From: Amborella trichopoda
Taxonomy: Eukaryota; Streptophyta; Magnoliopsida; Amborellales; Amborellaceae
NCBI RefSeq assembly: GCF_000471905.2
Contig: NW_006499776.1
Span: forward strand, 2,343,062 to 2,407,061
Direction of reading: 5' to 3'
Length of the DNA stretch: 64,000 nucleotides
Below the pieces are notes generated by a model. That model was given only the letters and a program-made list of their open reading frames with translations. It was not told where the DNA came from and made no database searches. The translations under genes were made by a program, and so were the position numbers. Numbering within the stretch: the first letter of the stretch is position 1; the number at the start of each line of letters is the position of its first letter. Shown here in pieces: positions 21,292-31,220 of the stretch.

Positions 21292-21855
21292 TTCTTCCTC
21301 TAGTTAGGCTTTGTTATGGAACATGGCTCTTGCACCCTCATCATGTTTACTAATGAAAGGATCAACTTCGAGCAGGGTCAATGTATCCAGTAAAGGGAAT
21401 CCACTCTGAGGTACCTGGGATGAAACTTCATGAGGGATTTCTTGATGTTCTCATGTATCTTTCATGGGTCTAGGTTGTGTGGTAGATTGCAATGTTTTCT
21501 CCTATCTCATGCTTATTTGCGCCATGCTGGGTGATGCTTCTGAGATTTTCACTCTGTGACAGACATCTTGAGAATAGAAGCTCTGTCCTCTAGATTCTCT
21601 CTGCCTCTGCTCAAAATCGGGCTCAGGAGGCCACTGGGGTTTCTTCGCCTTTGACTTCTTATGCTTCCCAATAGAATAGGATGGTTCTGAATTAGCTTGA
21701 ATCGCCAAGGCGTCAGCAATTGCTAAGAATCCAGCAGCCTGGACTAGCATCTTTCTCAACCACCTCCATTGCATCTTGCTTATATTGGTTCCTTCAAGTT
21801 CTCTGTCAAGAGCCTCGAAGTATGGACATTTCAAGATTGTACCTACATGATACAC
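21292..21855 (-). pseudogene. Gag-pol spacer; protease absent
   Basis: The frame 21,855-21,502 (PYFEALDRELEGTNISKMQ, AAGFLAIADAL, QWPPEPDFEQR, KISEASPSMAQISMR) matches 379-700 at the window start. Only about 200 bases then separate it from the RT lead. In the left element this interval holds the retropepsin, so the protease has been deleted here. Confidence 0.68.
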
Positions 21856-22850
21856 AAAAGAGAAAGGGGAAAAAGAAGAGGAAGAAGAAGAAAAAGGGTT
21901 AGTATGTACGGGACTTTTATGGTCATTCCCTTTATTGGATCGATTTGAACAGCTTTTTACATCATCATCAGAGTTGGACGTGTGCAGGGGGTCGTTTAGG
22001 TCTTTTCCCTGCTTAGACCGTTGGGGAGTGCTTTTGACGTCGTCACCCTCAATGGATGTGCCTCGAGTAGAAGATGGCTAAGAATATCCTCTTGATGAGA
22101 TGAGGAAGGAAGGATGAATACGCCGGGGATGAAGTCCTGTAAGGTCGGTAATGGGGGAAGAGGCCTGAGAAATTCTTGCTCGACTGGTGGTTGAGCAGTC
22201 TTGTTTCTTTAACGAGCAACCCTTGGCGCCCGTCTTCTCCTGGTTTCCATTGAAAGTGCTTGATTCATCTGGCTAGGTTTGTGAACAGTCCTAGCTTGAT
22301 GAACTACCTCTCTCTTTAAGGACTTGAGTCAGCTCTACCCGTGGTAGACTCTCCATGGTTGGGAAGTTGAGGTTTCAGCATGATTTGAATCATCATTACC
22401 TGGCTTGTGTCGGGAGGCCCTCTCGTACCGGTGGAGCAGTGACTTGGGGGTCTCCTTCTGAAACGTTACAAGTTTCTTGGCATCCCTGTATTTTCTTCGT
22501 GATTATGTCATGAAAACTAGAGCACTTGTTTAGGTCACGAGCCCATATCTAATGGTACGGACACCAATGGTTCTCAGTTCCATGTGCAAGGCATCGGGGC
22601 TGCCTTGCCGGCTTTGGTGTGATGAGGCCTTCTTGAAGCATCACGATGGATAAGGCGTGAAGGAGATCGGGCACTTCATCTTTCTCCTAGACTGAATCAG
22701 AGCCTCGATGAAGTCCTTGAGTGTGTAGCATTCCTATGTGGGTTGGTTTATCCTCCGATGATAAGCACAGTAATTTGCATGGGTGTCAAGTCCAGGTTGC
22801 TCAGGGAATTTGCTCTCAGGCAACTCAATCATTTTTAGCTCTAGTAATAA
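21856..22850 (-). pseudogene. Gag knuckle-like region and spacer (broken)
   Basis: From high to low coordinates, YCAYHRRINQPT-stop-ECYTLKDFIEALIQ lies at 22,790-22,690. A degraded CPYH module (HWCPYH-stop) lies near 22,590-22,540 and the spacer SQPWRVYHG...LKSLKREV with PLPPLPTLQDFIPGV at about 22,370-22,120. Many stops are present. The order equals that at 10,690-11,710 (+), except that the second module is more decayed. Confidence 0.65.
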
Positions 22851-23840
22851 CTGGAGTAGTGCAGGGACCCATTCCTTTTTTAAATGATAAACCTTATTCT
22901 TGTGCTTGACCTAGCAATCATCTCGATTAAGGTTCGCGGGTGGAGGTACCCGGCTATATGACGGTTCTTGTTTGCCAGCCTGAGGCGCTTTCATTGTACG
23001 TACCCCTTTGGAGAGGTCCAAAGATTGGGAGGCATCCTTCTTTAGATCATAGACAGTTGCGACTGTATTGATTACCCCTTTTTGTTGATTGCCCCAGGCC
23101 TTGGTCTGAGAACTATCATTGTCCCTATTATTTCCCGAGCTTGCAGACTGTTGTCATGATCCTCCATGGTGTCGTGATAGGCTTTCTATGCACACTCACT
23201 TAGAGATCAGCTCTGACATGGAGGTTAGATTGGAGGCCTCAACATGTAGAGCAATCTCAGGTCGCATGTTTCACACACAGTCCTTCTCAAGCATGGGATT
23301 AGGATGGCGAGTAGCCAAATCTCTCCATCTTGCTATGAATTGATCCATGGGTTCATCTGGTTTCCAGATAAAGGTGAGAAGCTCGATGGTTTGGAGCTCC
23401 CTCTCGACCTCATAGAACCACTAGTGAAATAGTTTTTGCATTTCTTCCCAAGTATGTATTGAATTTGGGGGAAGCCAAGCATACCACTGAAAGGTCGGGC
23501 CAGTAAGGATTTCAACAAACAGACGGAGGAGGAGTCTCCCATCAACTGTTGTCTCCTGACATGCCGCATGGAAATGTGAGATATGCTGGTGTAGGGATGT
23601 TGTACGATTGAACAAGGGAAGCTTCCCTTTCTTGTAGTCTGAGGGACATAGAACCTGATCAATGTAGGAGCAGTACGGATTTTGGTAAAGCATTGTACCC
23701 TATATACTTGGGATTTGTCTGTTCTTCGGGCTATGGCTAACCATGGCATTGATGTCTGCCTGTGAGATGGGGTGAGGGATGGAATTGTCCTGTGAGGCAG
23801 GAGGAGGAGGCTGCCTTGAAGCTGCATCATCTAAGTGATG
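22851..23840 (-). pseudogene. Gag capsid (Retrotrans_gag-like) core (broken)
   Basis: The frame 23,693-23,421 carries the hallmark GPTFQWYAWLPPNSIHTWEE and then MQKLFH. After a stop the same phase continues with WFYEVERELQTIELL, MDQFIARWRDLATRHPN and two more stops. Retrotrans_gag domains show this A.W...L...SI.TW.EL...F pattern followed by E..L..L.Q.....V..F..R. Gag forms the particle that encloses reverse transcription. The N-terminal frame (23,830 onward) is in another phase. Confidence 0.75.
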
Positions 23841-25430
23841 GGAGTTAGCCTCATGATGGATACATTCACTAGGGACCTCATGCTATCCATGCAATCAATC
23901 TTCTCCATCATCGCTCGCATCATTTGTTCGAACCTGTCCATGCGTTCTTCCTTGTTGTTACAACCATTACGCTAACCATTTCCTCAGAGCGGTCAACCTT
24001 AGGTGCAGTTGAAAGCTTCCGAGCTTTGCAAGTTGTGCGCGGCATATCGGTCAACAAGGGCTCAACATGCTCTGACTGTACTCGAGTCTTATATGAAGAT
24101 CGCGTGAGGACTAGTTCTCGATGGTCTTGGGACCGTGGCTGCTAAGTGGTCGGGTCATCTTCTACAACACTGACCACTGTGCAAGCTTCTCGTACCTCCT
24201 CTTCAGGCTCTGTGAGCTGAAGAGGGTAGAAGGGATTCTTGTGAAGGCGGTCATTGAGAGAGGCTGCCCCGACCGTCTTGGTTGCTTCCCTAATCAAGAT
24301 TTGCAGACCCCTATGACCTCCCTCCAAAACTGCAATAGGGATTGCAGCTGGTCTGCCCTTTTTGCACAAGAGAGAGCTGTCTCCATTAGGTGAAGCAATG
24401 GCTGTGGGTCAGGAACTGGGGTCATCCTGCACTGAGGAGGATGAAAGACATGATCACCCATCAGGTCTTTGCCCCGAGCTCTCTTATGGGCTCAAGAGGC
24501 ATGACCAAGCTGATGAGGCTAGCTCAAGATGGTACTATTGGGGAAGGTATTCGAGTACCAGGGCTGGAGGTTTTTGCCTCGAAAGAGAAGGGGCAGGCAG
24601 AGGAAGGGTCGACTCATGACGACGCTTGAGTCAGGAGCGAGGACTGGTCTATGAAGGTGACGCGTGTGCGCCCTTTGAAGAAGGATCACGAGTGACCTTG
24701 GGGTCAGGCCGAGCTCGAACAAGTTATCTGGCCTTAAGAGGCTGAGCGCTGCGAGCTGGTGTCTGTAAGAGAACGGGTGGAAGCCTGCCCCTTACAGGGT
24801 GCGCTAGTGTGTGCTGAGTAGGAGGATGAGAGGGTCTTCTTCCGTGTACGCGGATTGGCACAACGACGGTGTTTCCCCGAGTCGTGGGATGCACATAGAT
24901 GATGTGTATTGGACCCGGCCTAAGGAGGCCTGATCTTGGATATTGACTCGAGGTAAAATATAAGGGTTGCTCCGAGGTGTGGCTCGAGTAGATGACCCAC
25001 GAACCTTAGGGTATGTGCACGAGGTGGAAACCCTAGGGTCTCTGCCTCGATGTGTCGAGCCTCTAAGAATAGAGACCTGAGGTGGTGTAGGAATGTAGGG
25101 GGAAGCCTTGCGGAGACCCACAAAAGGAATGACAACTTCCTTGCCTTTTGTTGAGAGGGACTGGGCAACCTTTCAGTGTACCTCGGCAATCCGACCAGTA
25201 AGTGACTTGCTGGTGATAGGGTGCATGCTGTGAGTGGTAGCAGGTGTGCTACCAATGCAGAGTGTTTTGGTAGAGGCTCCACCAAAGCTAGTAGATGGGT
25301 ATTTAGGGACCTTTAAGTCCCTTCTCACACCTATCCAGGTTAAGACCTGGGAGTTAGACACTGGGTCTTTGCTCAGAAGGAAAGTTGAGAACGAAATTCG
25401 AGGAACTTGTTCTTGGGGGAAGCACGTGAA
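23841..25430 (-). other. Leader / N-terminal gag region of the minus-strand element
   Basis: This lies between the B LTR and the gag core. Read on the minus strand, 25,470-25,280 contains GDFLILAFTCFPQEQVPRIS and FLLSKDPVSNSQ, which recur at 57,700-57,860 (+). It is therefore a conserved leader block of family B, coding-like on the minus strand. From 25,170 to 23,900 several Pro/Ser- and Arg-rich phases are open but none is conserved elsewhere in the window. I do not call a gene. Confidence 0.45.
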
Positions 25431-26274
25431 TGCGAGGATGAGAAAATCCCCCGATTGGGATAAATAGGGGAACCTAGGACTTGAGACAGTACTCTCAGAA
25501 ACCTTGCTACATAACAAGGGCAGGTATACCAACTGATGAGAGAGGAGTTTAATGTGAGGAGGGACACACCTCACCTAGGTCCATGACTCACTTGGGCTGA
25601 CTCATGTGGGCACCCTCTTAGATCATGATGGAAAGTCCCCCAATCTTACAACTTGTTTAGAATCGCCTCCCTTGACCAGTACTCTCCTGTTTCTGCAATC
25701 ACACTCATATGGTTAATTTTACAAGACAAGTGGGCCAAGGGACCCCATCTTGTCTCTGGGGGAATGCACACAGGCATGCACATCCAAAAGAAGAAGAAAA
25801 GAGTAAGAGGATAGATATTTGGGTGATGAAAAGAGAATAAAAAGATAGAATAGAGGGAAGAGAAGAGAGGAAAGAGAAATTTGACCCGGTGGCTAGACTG
25901 ACATAGTAATTAGACCAGCAAGTGATGAATCCGGTGTGGTAGCAAGACGAGCACGGTAAGTTAGATCGGCACGACAGCAATACTACTCAATGACAGAACC
26001 AACACTAAACAGCCAGGCACAATGGCTAACCTATCATGGCAGCAAGACAGGCACCGTAACTTAAACAGGCAAGGTGGCAATTTTGATCGATGACGGGACT
26101 AGTGTGACATCACTAATCTTAGCATCCCTTGGTCAAACAAGTGAGAAACAGAGAGCAAGAAGAAAGGAGAAGAGAAAAGAATAGGAGATAAAAGAGAAGA
26201 AAGAAGGAGAAGAAAAAGAAGAAGAGAAGAGAAGAGAAAAAATAGGAAGAGAGTGAAAGAGAGAGGCAAGGGAA

Positions 26275-27210
26275 GAGAAACATGGACGGTGATGGGGTTC
26301 CGCCGTCCATGACAGGGATGAGAGAAAGGGAGGGAGGCATGGACAGCGATGAGGTTCCCCCATCCATGACAGGAGAGAGACAAGAAAGACAAAGCATGGA
26401 CAACGATGGGGTTCCGCTGTCCCTGACAGAGAGTGAAAAGAGAAAAGAAAGCGTGGACAGCGATGGGGTTCCACCGTCCATAGACGACGATTGGGTTCCG
26501 CTGTCCACGACAAAGGAGAGAGAAAACATGGACGGTGATGAAGTTCCACCATCCATGATATAGGGGAGAGAAAATATGGTCGGTAATGAGGTTCCACCAT
26601 CCATGACAGAGGAGAGAGAAAGGAGAAGAAAACATGGATGGCGGTGAGGTTCTGTCGTCCATTGTAGAAGAGAGAAAGGATAAGAAAACATGGATGAGGA
26701 TGAGGTTCCGTTGTCCATGACAAAGGAGACAGGAAGTATGGACAGTGATGGAATTCTACTGTCCATGATAGAGGATAGAGAAAGGAGAAGAAAACATGGA
26801 TGGCGATGGAGTTTCACTGTCCATGACAGAGGAGAAAGAAAAGAGAAGAAAATATGAACGGCGATGGGGTCCCGCCGTCCATGACAGTGGATGGCGATGG
26901 AATTTCACCATCCATGACAAAGGTGAGAGAAAAGAGAAGAAAATATGGACGGCAATGGGGTTCTGCCATCCATGACAGAGGATAGAGAAAACATGGACGG
27001 TGATGGGGTTCCCCCTTCCATGACAGAGGAAAGAGAAAAGAGAGAAAAACATGAACGATGATGGGGTTCCACCATCCATGACAGAGGGAAAGAGAAAACA
27101 TAGACGACAATGGGGTTCCACCATCCATGACAGAGGAAAGAGAAAGGAGAAGAAAAAATGTACAATGATTGGGTTCCATCGTCGATGATAGAGGGAAAGA
27201 GATAGGAGAG
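26275..27210 (-). repeat. Hairpin minisatellite, about 17 units of 43-60 bp
   Basis: Each unit contains a GATGGGGTTCC core between inverted arms, for example CATGGACGG...CCGTCCATG at 26,281-26,311 and ATGGACAGT...ACTGTCCAT near 26,738-26,768, followed by a GAGA-rich spacer. Arms vary together in some units. Only a few loose units occur in the other B LTRs (55,690-55,960 and 56,490-56,620). Absence of stops in all three minus-strand phases is a composition effect and not evidence for protein. Confidence 0.8.
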
Positions 27211-27509
27211 AGAAAAGAGAAGACACACGCGACGATACGCATCGCCATGTGTATCAGAAGGGACTCAGACACGACCGGATCTGCCACTCTAGGAAAATGG
27301 CCTAGTTCAATGTCTTTGTCAGAGAACAGAGGGAGAAATGTCTTGCACAACGATGAGCATCACCGTGCATGGCATAGAGATAGGGAACATGGACAGAGGC
27401 CCGGCCTGCCACTCAGGCTAGGTATTAGCTCACTGTGTATGTAACAAGAGATCAAGAGAAGAAAGAGGATGTCATGCTCGACGATGGACCCCAACATGCA
27501 TGACTAGAG

Positions 27510-27860
27510 TGAAGAGAGAAAGGAAAGATTAGAGAGAAAGAAAGACAGAGAGAAGAAAAAGAAGAGAGACAAAGAAAGAAGAAGAAGAGAGATAAAAGAG
27601 GAGGAGAGAGAAAGAGAGAAGAGAGGAGGAGAGAGAAAGAGAGAAGAGAGTAAGATATATAAGAGAGGAGGAGAGAGAAAGTGAGGAGAGAGGAGGAGAG
27701 AGAAAGAGAGAGAAGAGAGGAGGAGAGAGGAAGAGAGAAGAGAGGAGTAAAAAACTTAGAGGAGGAGAGAGATAAAGAGAGAATAAAGGAGGAGAGATAA
27801 AGATAAGAGGAGAGAAAAAGTTACCTTCATCAAAGGGTACCAAAATCTTTCTTCTCTCTT
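27510..27860 (-). repeat. GA/CT-rich low-complexity tract
   Basis: Almost pure purine on the plus strand, with GAGAGAGGAGGAGAGAGAAA-type units. It matches the CT-rich tracts at 55,480-56,140, 17,715-17,790 and 63,085-63,155 on the coding-like strand of the LTR. Confidence 0.85.
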
Positions 27861-27964
27861 CTCTCTCTCTCCAAGACAAGCCCACAATGTCAATGTAAAA
27901 CTCTCAAATTTTATTCATGAAATTGAAAACTAAGGGGGGAAGCCTTTTACAATTAGGTTTAGCA

Positions 27965-28000
27965 TGTACTTATAGAATTGGGTCCAAACATGGGTGGATG
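27965..28000 (-). promoter_or_regulatory. Family B LTR core promoter
   Basis: On the minus strand CATCCACCCATGTTTGGACC is followed by AATTCTATAAGTA (TATA at about 27,974-27,969). Confidence 0.55.
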
Positions 28001-28599
28001 CTCAAAATCTAGCTTAATTGATGATAATCACAATTTATTTTAATTAAAGAAAAATCTAAAAATGGCTGCCAAATGATGGTTTTGCCCCTGCCCAACAATA
28101 TATAAAATTTCAAAATAGTCCCTGCTGCTACCCTAGAACGTGCATGATCTTCCATGGATGATACACGGCTGCTCCAGCGTACATTTAGACGAAAGGTGAT
28201 TACTTTCTTATTTGGATCGGCATGACGATGGATTTCATACGAACTTCGAAGCACGGAACGCGTTTTTAAGCCTTCGATCGTGCGACTCGAAATTTGTATC
28301 GATCTTGAAAACTTGTGATCAATAGTGCGCTCATATCTTGATGTTTTTCTTTGGTTTCTTTGCTGGACTACATTGAGCATACTGTCATGATTGCGTTGCA
28401 ATAAACGCAGCTCAATTTTGTGCTCGAACGAAGATTTTACAATCTTTAGGTTTTGACCAGATCTTGAAACCCCGACACATGCAAGGTTTGGCCCAGATGT
28501 ATCCTTGGACCTCACCCATGCAATGGAACTGGTCTCGCATTGATCCGTTATGTGAGCACCGTGATTTGGCAGCTCGAGGGAGGTGTGTCTTTGCTGAAT

Positions 28600-29345
28600 T
28601 TTTTGTAATTGCCCAGCCCAGCCCTTTTTGGCCCAAAGTGAAATTTCCTTTTTTTTTGTCAATTTCTTACCGTTTGTGATGATTTTTTACCATTTTGTTT
28701 GGGCGACACTAGGCGTGTCCCCCGGGCGACACCAGATCCTCAAAAATGGCATTTTTTGGCTAGAGGATCCGTTGGTTATGGAAAGATACCCTTCCTAATA
28801 GATCCTTGGCCTTTATAAACTCTTTTTCATGGTCATTTTGAGGAGAGACTTCATTTTAGACACAGACTTCTCGTTAAGAAAAACCCTAATCTCAAAACCC
28901 TAACCCTAAGCCTGAAAAACCTAGACTTAGGGCCCAACAACCCTAGTTCTAAAACCATCTCTAGGACAACAACCCTTTTTTATTAGAGATCTGTTGGTTA
29001 ACATCCGAATCAGAGAGGCAAAGACGACACCGGATCGGATACGGGTGAGGCCTTGAAGTCTTGGGAGTCTCATGCCATCTGACCCGATTTGGTATTATCT
29101 TCTTCCCCTTTCTTTCTTCTTAGTTAACTGTTTTGACTTTATTTTGACTATTTTTTATCTGCTCATTGCTTTAAATTCTTGTTTTAGTATTTTGGATCAT
29201 GCTGGCTCTACCACAAATCTGAGAGCGGATCTGACCCTAGATTTGAATTCGATTTGTCCCACTTTCTCGACCAATTTCTTTTAATCAATTTAAGGCGTCA
29301 TGATCCGAGAGATCTACATCGGAAGATCTGTTCGATTTTCATCGT
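28600..29345 (+). mobile_element. Element A 5' LTR, 3' part only
   Basis: A direct repeat of about 38,400-39,168. Both contain TTTTTGGYCCAAAGTGAAAT, the GGGCGACACTAGG palindrome zone, GGTTATGGAAAGAT, a TATA box, ACCCTAA motifs and GATCYGTYCGATTTT near the end. The copy begins abruptly at the junction with the B LTR at about 28,600, so about 2.3 kb of the LTR seen in the 3' copy is missing here. Confidence 0.75.
28812..28930 (+). promoter_or_regulatory. Element A LTR core promoter with telobox-like motifs
   Basis: TTTATAAA lies at 28,812-28,819. About 65-90 bases downstream, in the presumed 5' untranslated region, AAAAACCCTAA and AAAACCCTAACCCTAA occur. The equivalent TATA box in the 3' LTR is at 38,621-38,626 and is followed by AAAACCCTAACC. 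Confidence 0.5.
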
Positions 29346-29351
29346 AAATAG

Positions 29352-29371
29352 TTTGATGCTCACCGTGGGGC
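29352..29371 (+). other. Putative primer-binding site of element A
   Basis: TTTGATGCTCACCGTGGGGC directly follows the last base shared by both A LTRs (about 29,345). From memory, plant Tat-type elements often have a TTGGCGCCCACCGTGGGGC-like site here; the tRNA match is not checked. Confidence 0.5.
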
Positions 29372-29802
29372 ATTTTGAGATTGATCCAAGTGTCAAAATA
29401 TTAGTTTTATTCACTGTTTTCATTCATAAAAAAGTCTCAAAAACTAGCAGTGACCAGGATCCAAGGTTTCGGTGCTACAAAAGCCTGTCTGTCCTAGGCA
29501 ACATCACAGTGCTACCCAAGTCCAGGGCGACACTCCCCGTGTCGTCCAAATTTTGAAGTTTCATAATCTTTTGAACCTTTGCAGTCTTGTTCTAGGGACT
29601 CTTTTGTAACTGTTCAAAAAAATTTAGATCAAAATAAAATTTTTGAAAAATATAAAAACATATTTTGCTTCAGATGGGTCTGCTTTGATTCTGGCATTCT
29701 GATTTTATTTTTTAGTTTGTTAATTTTGATTGAAATCATGTTTTCCCTACTTTCACCATGCTTAGTTTAACTTTCTTTCATCAAAGTTAAAAAGATAAAA
29801 AA

Positions 29803-29805
<3 letters not shown>
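29372..29805. other. Element A leader, AT-rich, no gene
   Basis: Non-coding AT-rich sequence with one GTGTCGCCC palindrome half (about 29,530-29,550). Small open frames at 29,254-29,556 and 29,579-29,770 have no protein character. Confidence 0.4.
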
Positions 29806-29852
<47 letters not shown>

Positions 29853-29854
29853 AC
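29806..29854. repeat. (AT)n microsatellite
   Basis: About 20 consecutive AT dinucleotides directly before the assembly gap. Confidence 0.95.
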
Positions 29855-29874
29855 NNNNNNNNNNNNNNNNNNNN
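29855..29874. other. Assembly gap (20 N)
   Basis: Twenty unknown bases flanked by a microsatellite on one side and a perfect inverted repeat on the other. The true length is unknown. Confidence 0.99.
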
Positions 29875-29941
29875 ATGGACTTGGACTGGATCAAAGATGA
29901 ATTGGGAACAAGCATTCATCTTTGATCCAGTCCAAGTCCAT
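29875..29941. repeat. Perfect 27-bp inverted repeat with a 13-base loop
   Basis: The arm starting ATGGACTTGGACTGGATC (29,875-29,901) is the exact reverse complement of 29,915-29,941. The right arm also forms the first unit of the tandem array that follows. Confidence 0.9.
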
Positions 29942-30600
29942 ACTTGGTCTGATCATCAAAGTTCTTTAGGTCCAAGTCTAGGATTGTACCCAGCTTGGTT
30001 GAGGTCCGAACCAGGTTGCGCCTTGGTCCAAACCAGGTTTCACCTTGGTCTGAACTGAGGCCCCCTCTTGGTCCAAGCCGGAGGCTCGTTCCTAGTTCAT
30101 CTTTGAGCCAGTCTGGGTCCATACTTGGCTTGATCATCAAAATTCTTTGAATCCAAGTTCAGGCTTATACCAGCCTAGTCCAGGATCGAACCAGGTTCAC
30201 ACCTTGGTTCTAACTGAGAACCCCTATTCTTGGTCCAAGCCTACGGCTTGTGCTTGTCTCAACCTTGATCCAGATCGGGTCCACACCCAGTCTGATCTTC
30301 AAAACTCTCATGGTCCAAGCCCAGGCTTGCGCCCAGTTCTTTCCAGGTCTAAACCAAGCTCACACCCAAGTCCGAACCTAGACCCACTCTTGTTTTGAGC
30401 CGAGATTTGTACCTATCTCGTCTAAATCTCTATCTAGGTTCTAACATAGGTCTAAGATTGGAGTTGCCTCTAGAGTTTGACTAGGTTTTACCTTAGTTCA
30501 AGGTTTGAACCAAAACCCATTGAGTTTAGCAAGTCTAGGTTCCAGTCTAGTCTTAGCCTAGGTCTCAGTTAAGGTTTCTCCCCCAGAGTCAGACTATCTT
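29915..30600 (+). repeat. Satellite-like tandem repeat, about 170-184 bp units
   Basis: The segment TCATCTTTGATCCAGTCCAAG (in shorter form CATCTTTGATCCAG) recurs at 29,915, about 30,099 (CATCTTTGAGCCAG) and about 30,267 (CAACCTTGATCCAG). Each is followed by TC(C)A(T/C)ACTTGG(T/C), a TGATCATCAAA segment and several GGTCCAAACCAGG-type sub-repeats. Homology fades after about 30,550. It lies in the element leader. Confidence 0.75.
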
Positions 30601-30659
30601 TCCTAAGTCATCGAGTCTAGATCTTCTCTAAGTCTAGATTCTAGAACCGGGTCAGAAGC

Positions 30660-30770
30660 AATCACCATGTCAATCACTCAAGGCGGCTATGATGATCGCT
30701 CCACAACTGACTCTAAGCCTAACCAGCCCAAACCTAGGGACCAGTATGGCACGATCCCTTGGGATTAGCA
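30660..30770 (+). pseudogene. Possible gag start of element A (truncated)
   Basis: An ATG at 30,668 opens about 33 codons (MSITQGGYDD...PRDQYGTIPWD) to a TAG near 30,768. The position after the leader and the composition suit a gag N terminus. No gag core or RT follows, and RNase H text starts within about 35 bases, so a large internal deletion is inferred. Confidence 0.35.
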
Positions 30771-30789
30771 TGAGAACCTCTTTACAATT

Positions 30790-31220
30790 GAGGACTTAAT
30801 TTTGGAGCTATACTTCAAACGGTGCAACCAACGAATATGGGTCAGGTATAGGTATCATACTATTCAAACCTGAGAAGATTTTAATGCCAACAGTCATCAG
30901 ATTGAATTTCTTATGTACCAACAACATTGCTGAATATGAAGCCTTGATAGCCGGGCTCAAGAACACCATGGAAATAAAAATCCTGCAAATACGAGTGATT
31001 GATGACTCCTTACACATCATAAACCAAGTTCAAGGGATTTGGAAGGTGAAAGAAGAAAAGCTCAAATCATATGAAGAAAAGGTCAAAAAGATGATTCCAT
31101 ATTTTAAGAAAATCACCTTTCAGCACGTAATTAGGGAAAATAATTGGTTCGCCGACACCCTTGCGACCCTTATTTCAATGATTGATATTCCTTTAGAAAT
31201 CACCACGTTGTCATTCTAGA
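30790..31220 (+). pseudogene. Archaeal-type RNase H of element A
   Basis: Reading in the phase of the ATG at 30,884 but beginning upstream, the text is WSYTSNGATNEYGSGIGIIL, then NNIAEYEALIAGL, IDDSLHIINQVQG and NNWFADTLATLIS, ending at TAG 31,217-31,219. The second to fourth acidic positions (E in AEYEAL, D in DDSL, D in FADTLA) remain. The first, normally D in a (Y/F)FDGA motif, reads Asn. The domain is the Tat-type second RNase H; the RT that should precede it is missing. Confidence 0.75.

Larger units (their letters stand above)
25431..28590 (-). mobile_element. Family B LTR, larger piece, interrupted by element A
   Basis: Read on the minus strand from 28,590 this gives AATTCAGCAAAGACACACCTCC, the AATGCGAGACCAGTTCCATT segment, GTTGCAATAAACGCAG-type text, the core promoter (about 27,990-27,965), a greatly expanded CT-rich and minisatellite zone (27,860-26,120), and the segment CTTGTCTTGTAAAATTAACCAT (about 25,715) near the 3' part. 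The order equals 54,630-57,560 (+). Its missing 5' part lies at 39,598-39,170, beyond the inserted element A. Confidence 0.72.

Noticed and set aside
26099..26817. Three overlapping minus-strand open frames, up to 232 codons
   Set aside because: All three phases are open over the same minisatellite, and the products are simple repeats of one short peptide theme. Lack of stops follows from the repeat composition.
27529..27885. Minus-strand frame with Leu/Ser runs resembling a membrane protein
   Set aside because: Pure purine/pyrimidine tract; hydrophobicity reflects CTC and TTC codons only.
28880..28930. Interstitial telomere repeat
   Set aside because: Only two or three CCCTAA units occur, and they recur at the same LTR position; better explained as promoter teloboxes.
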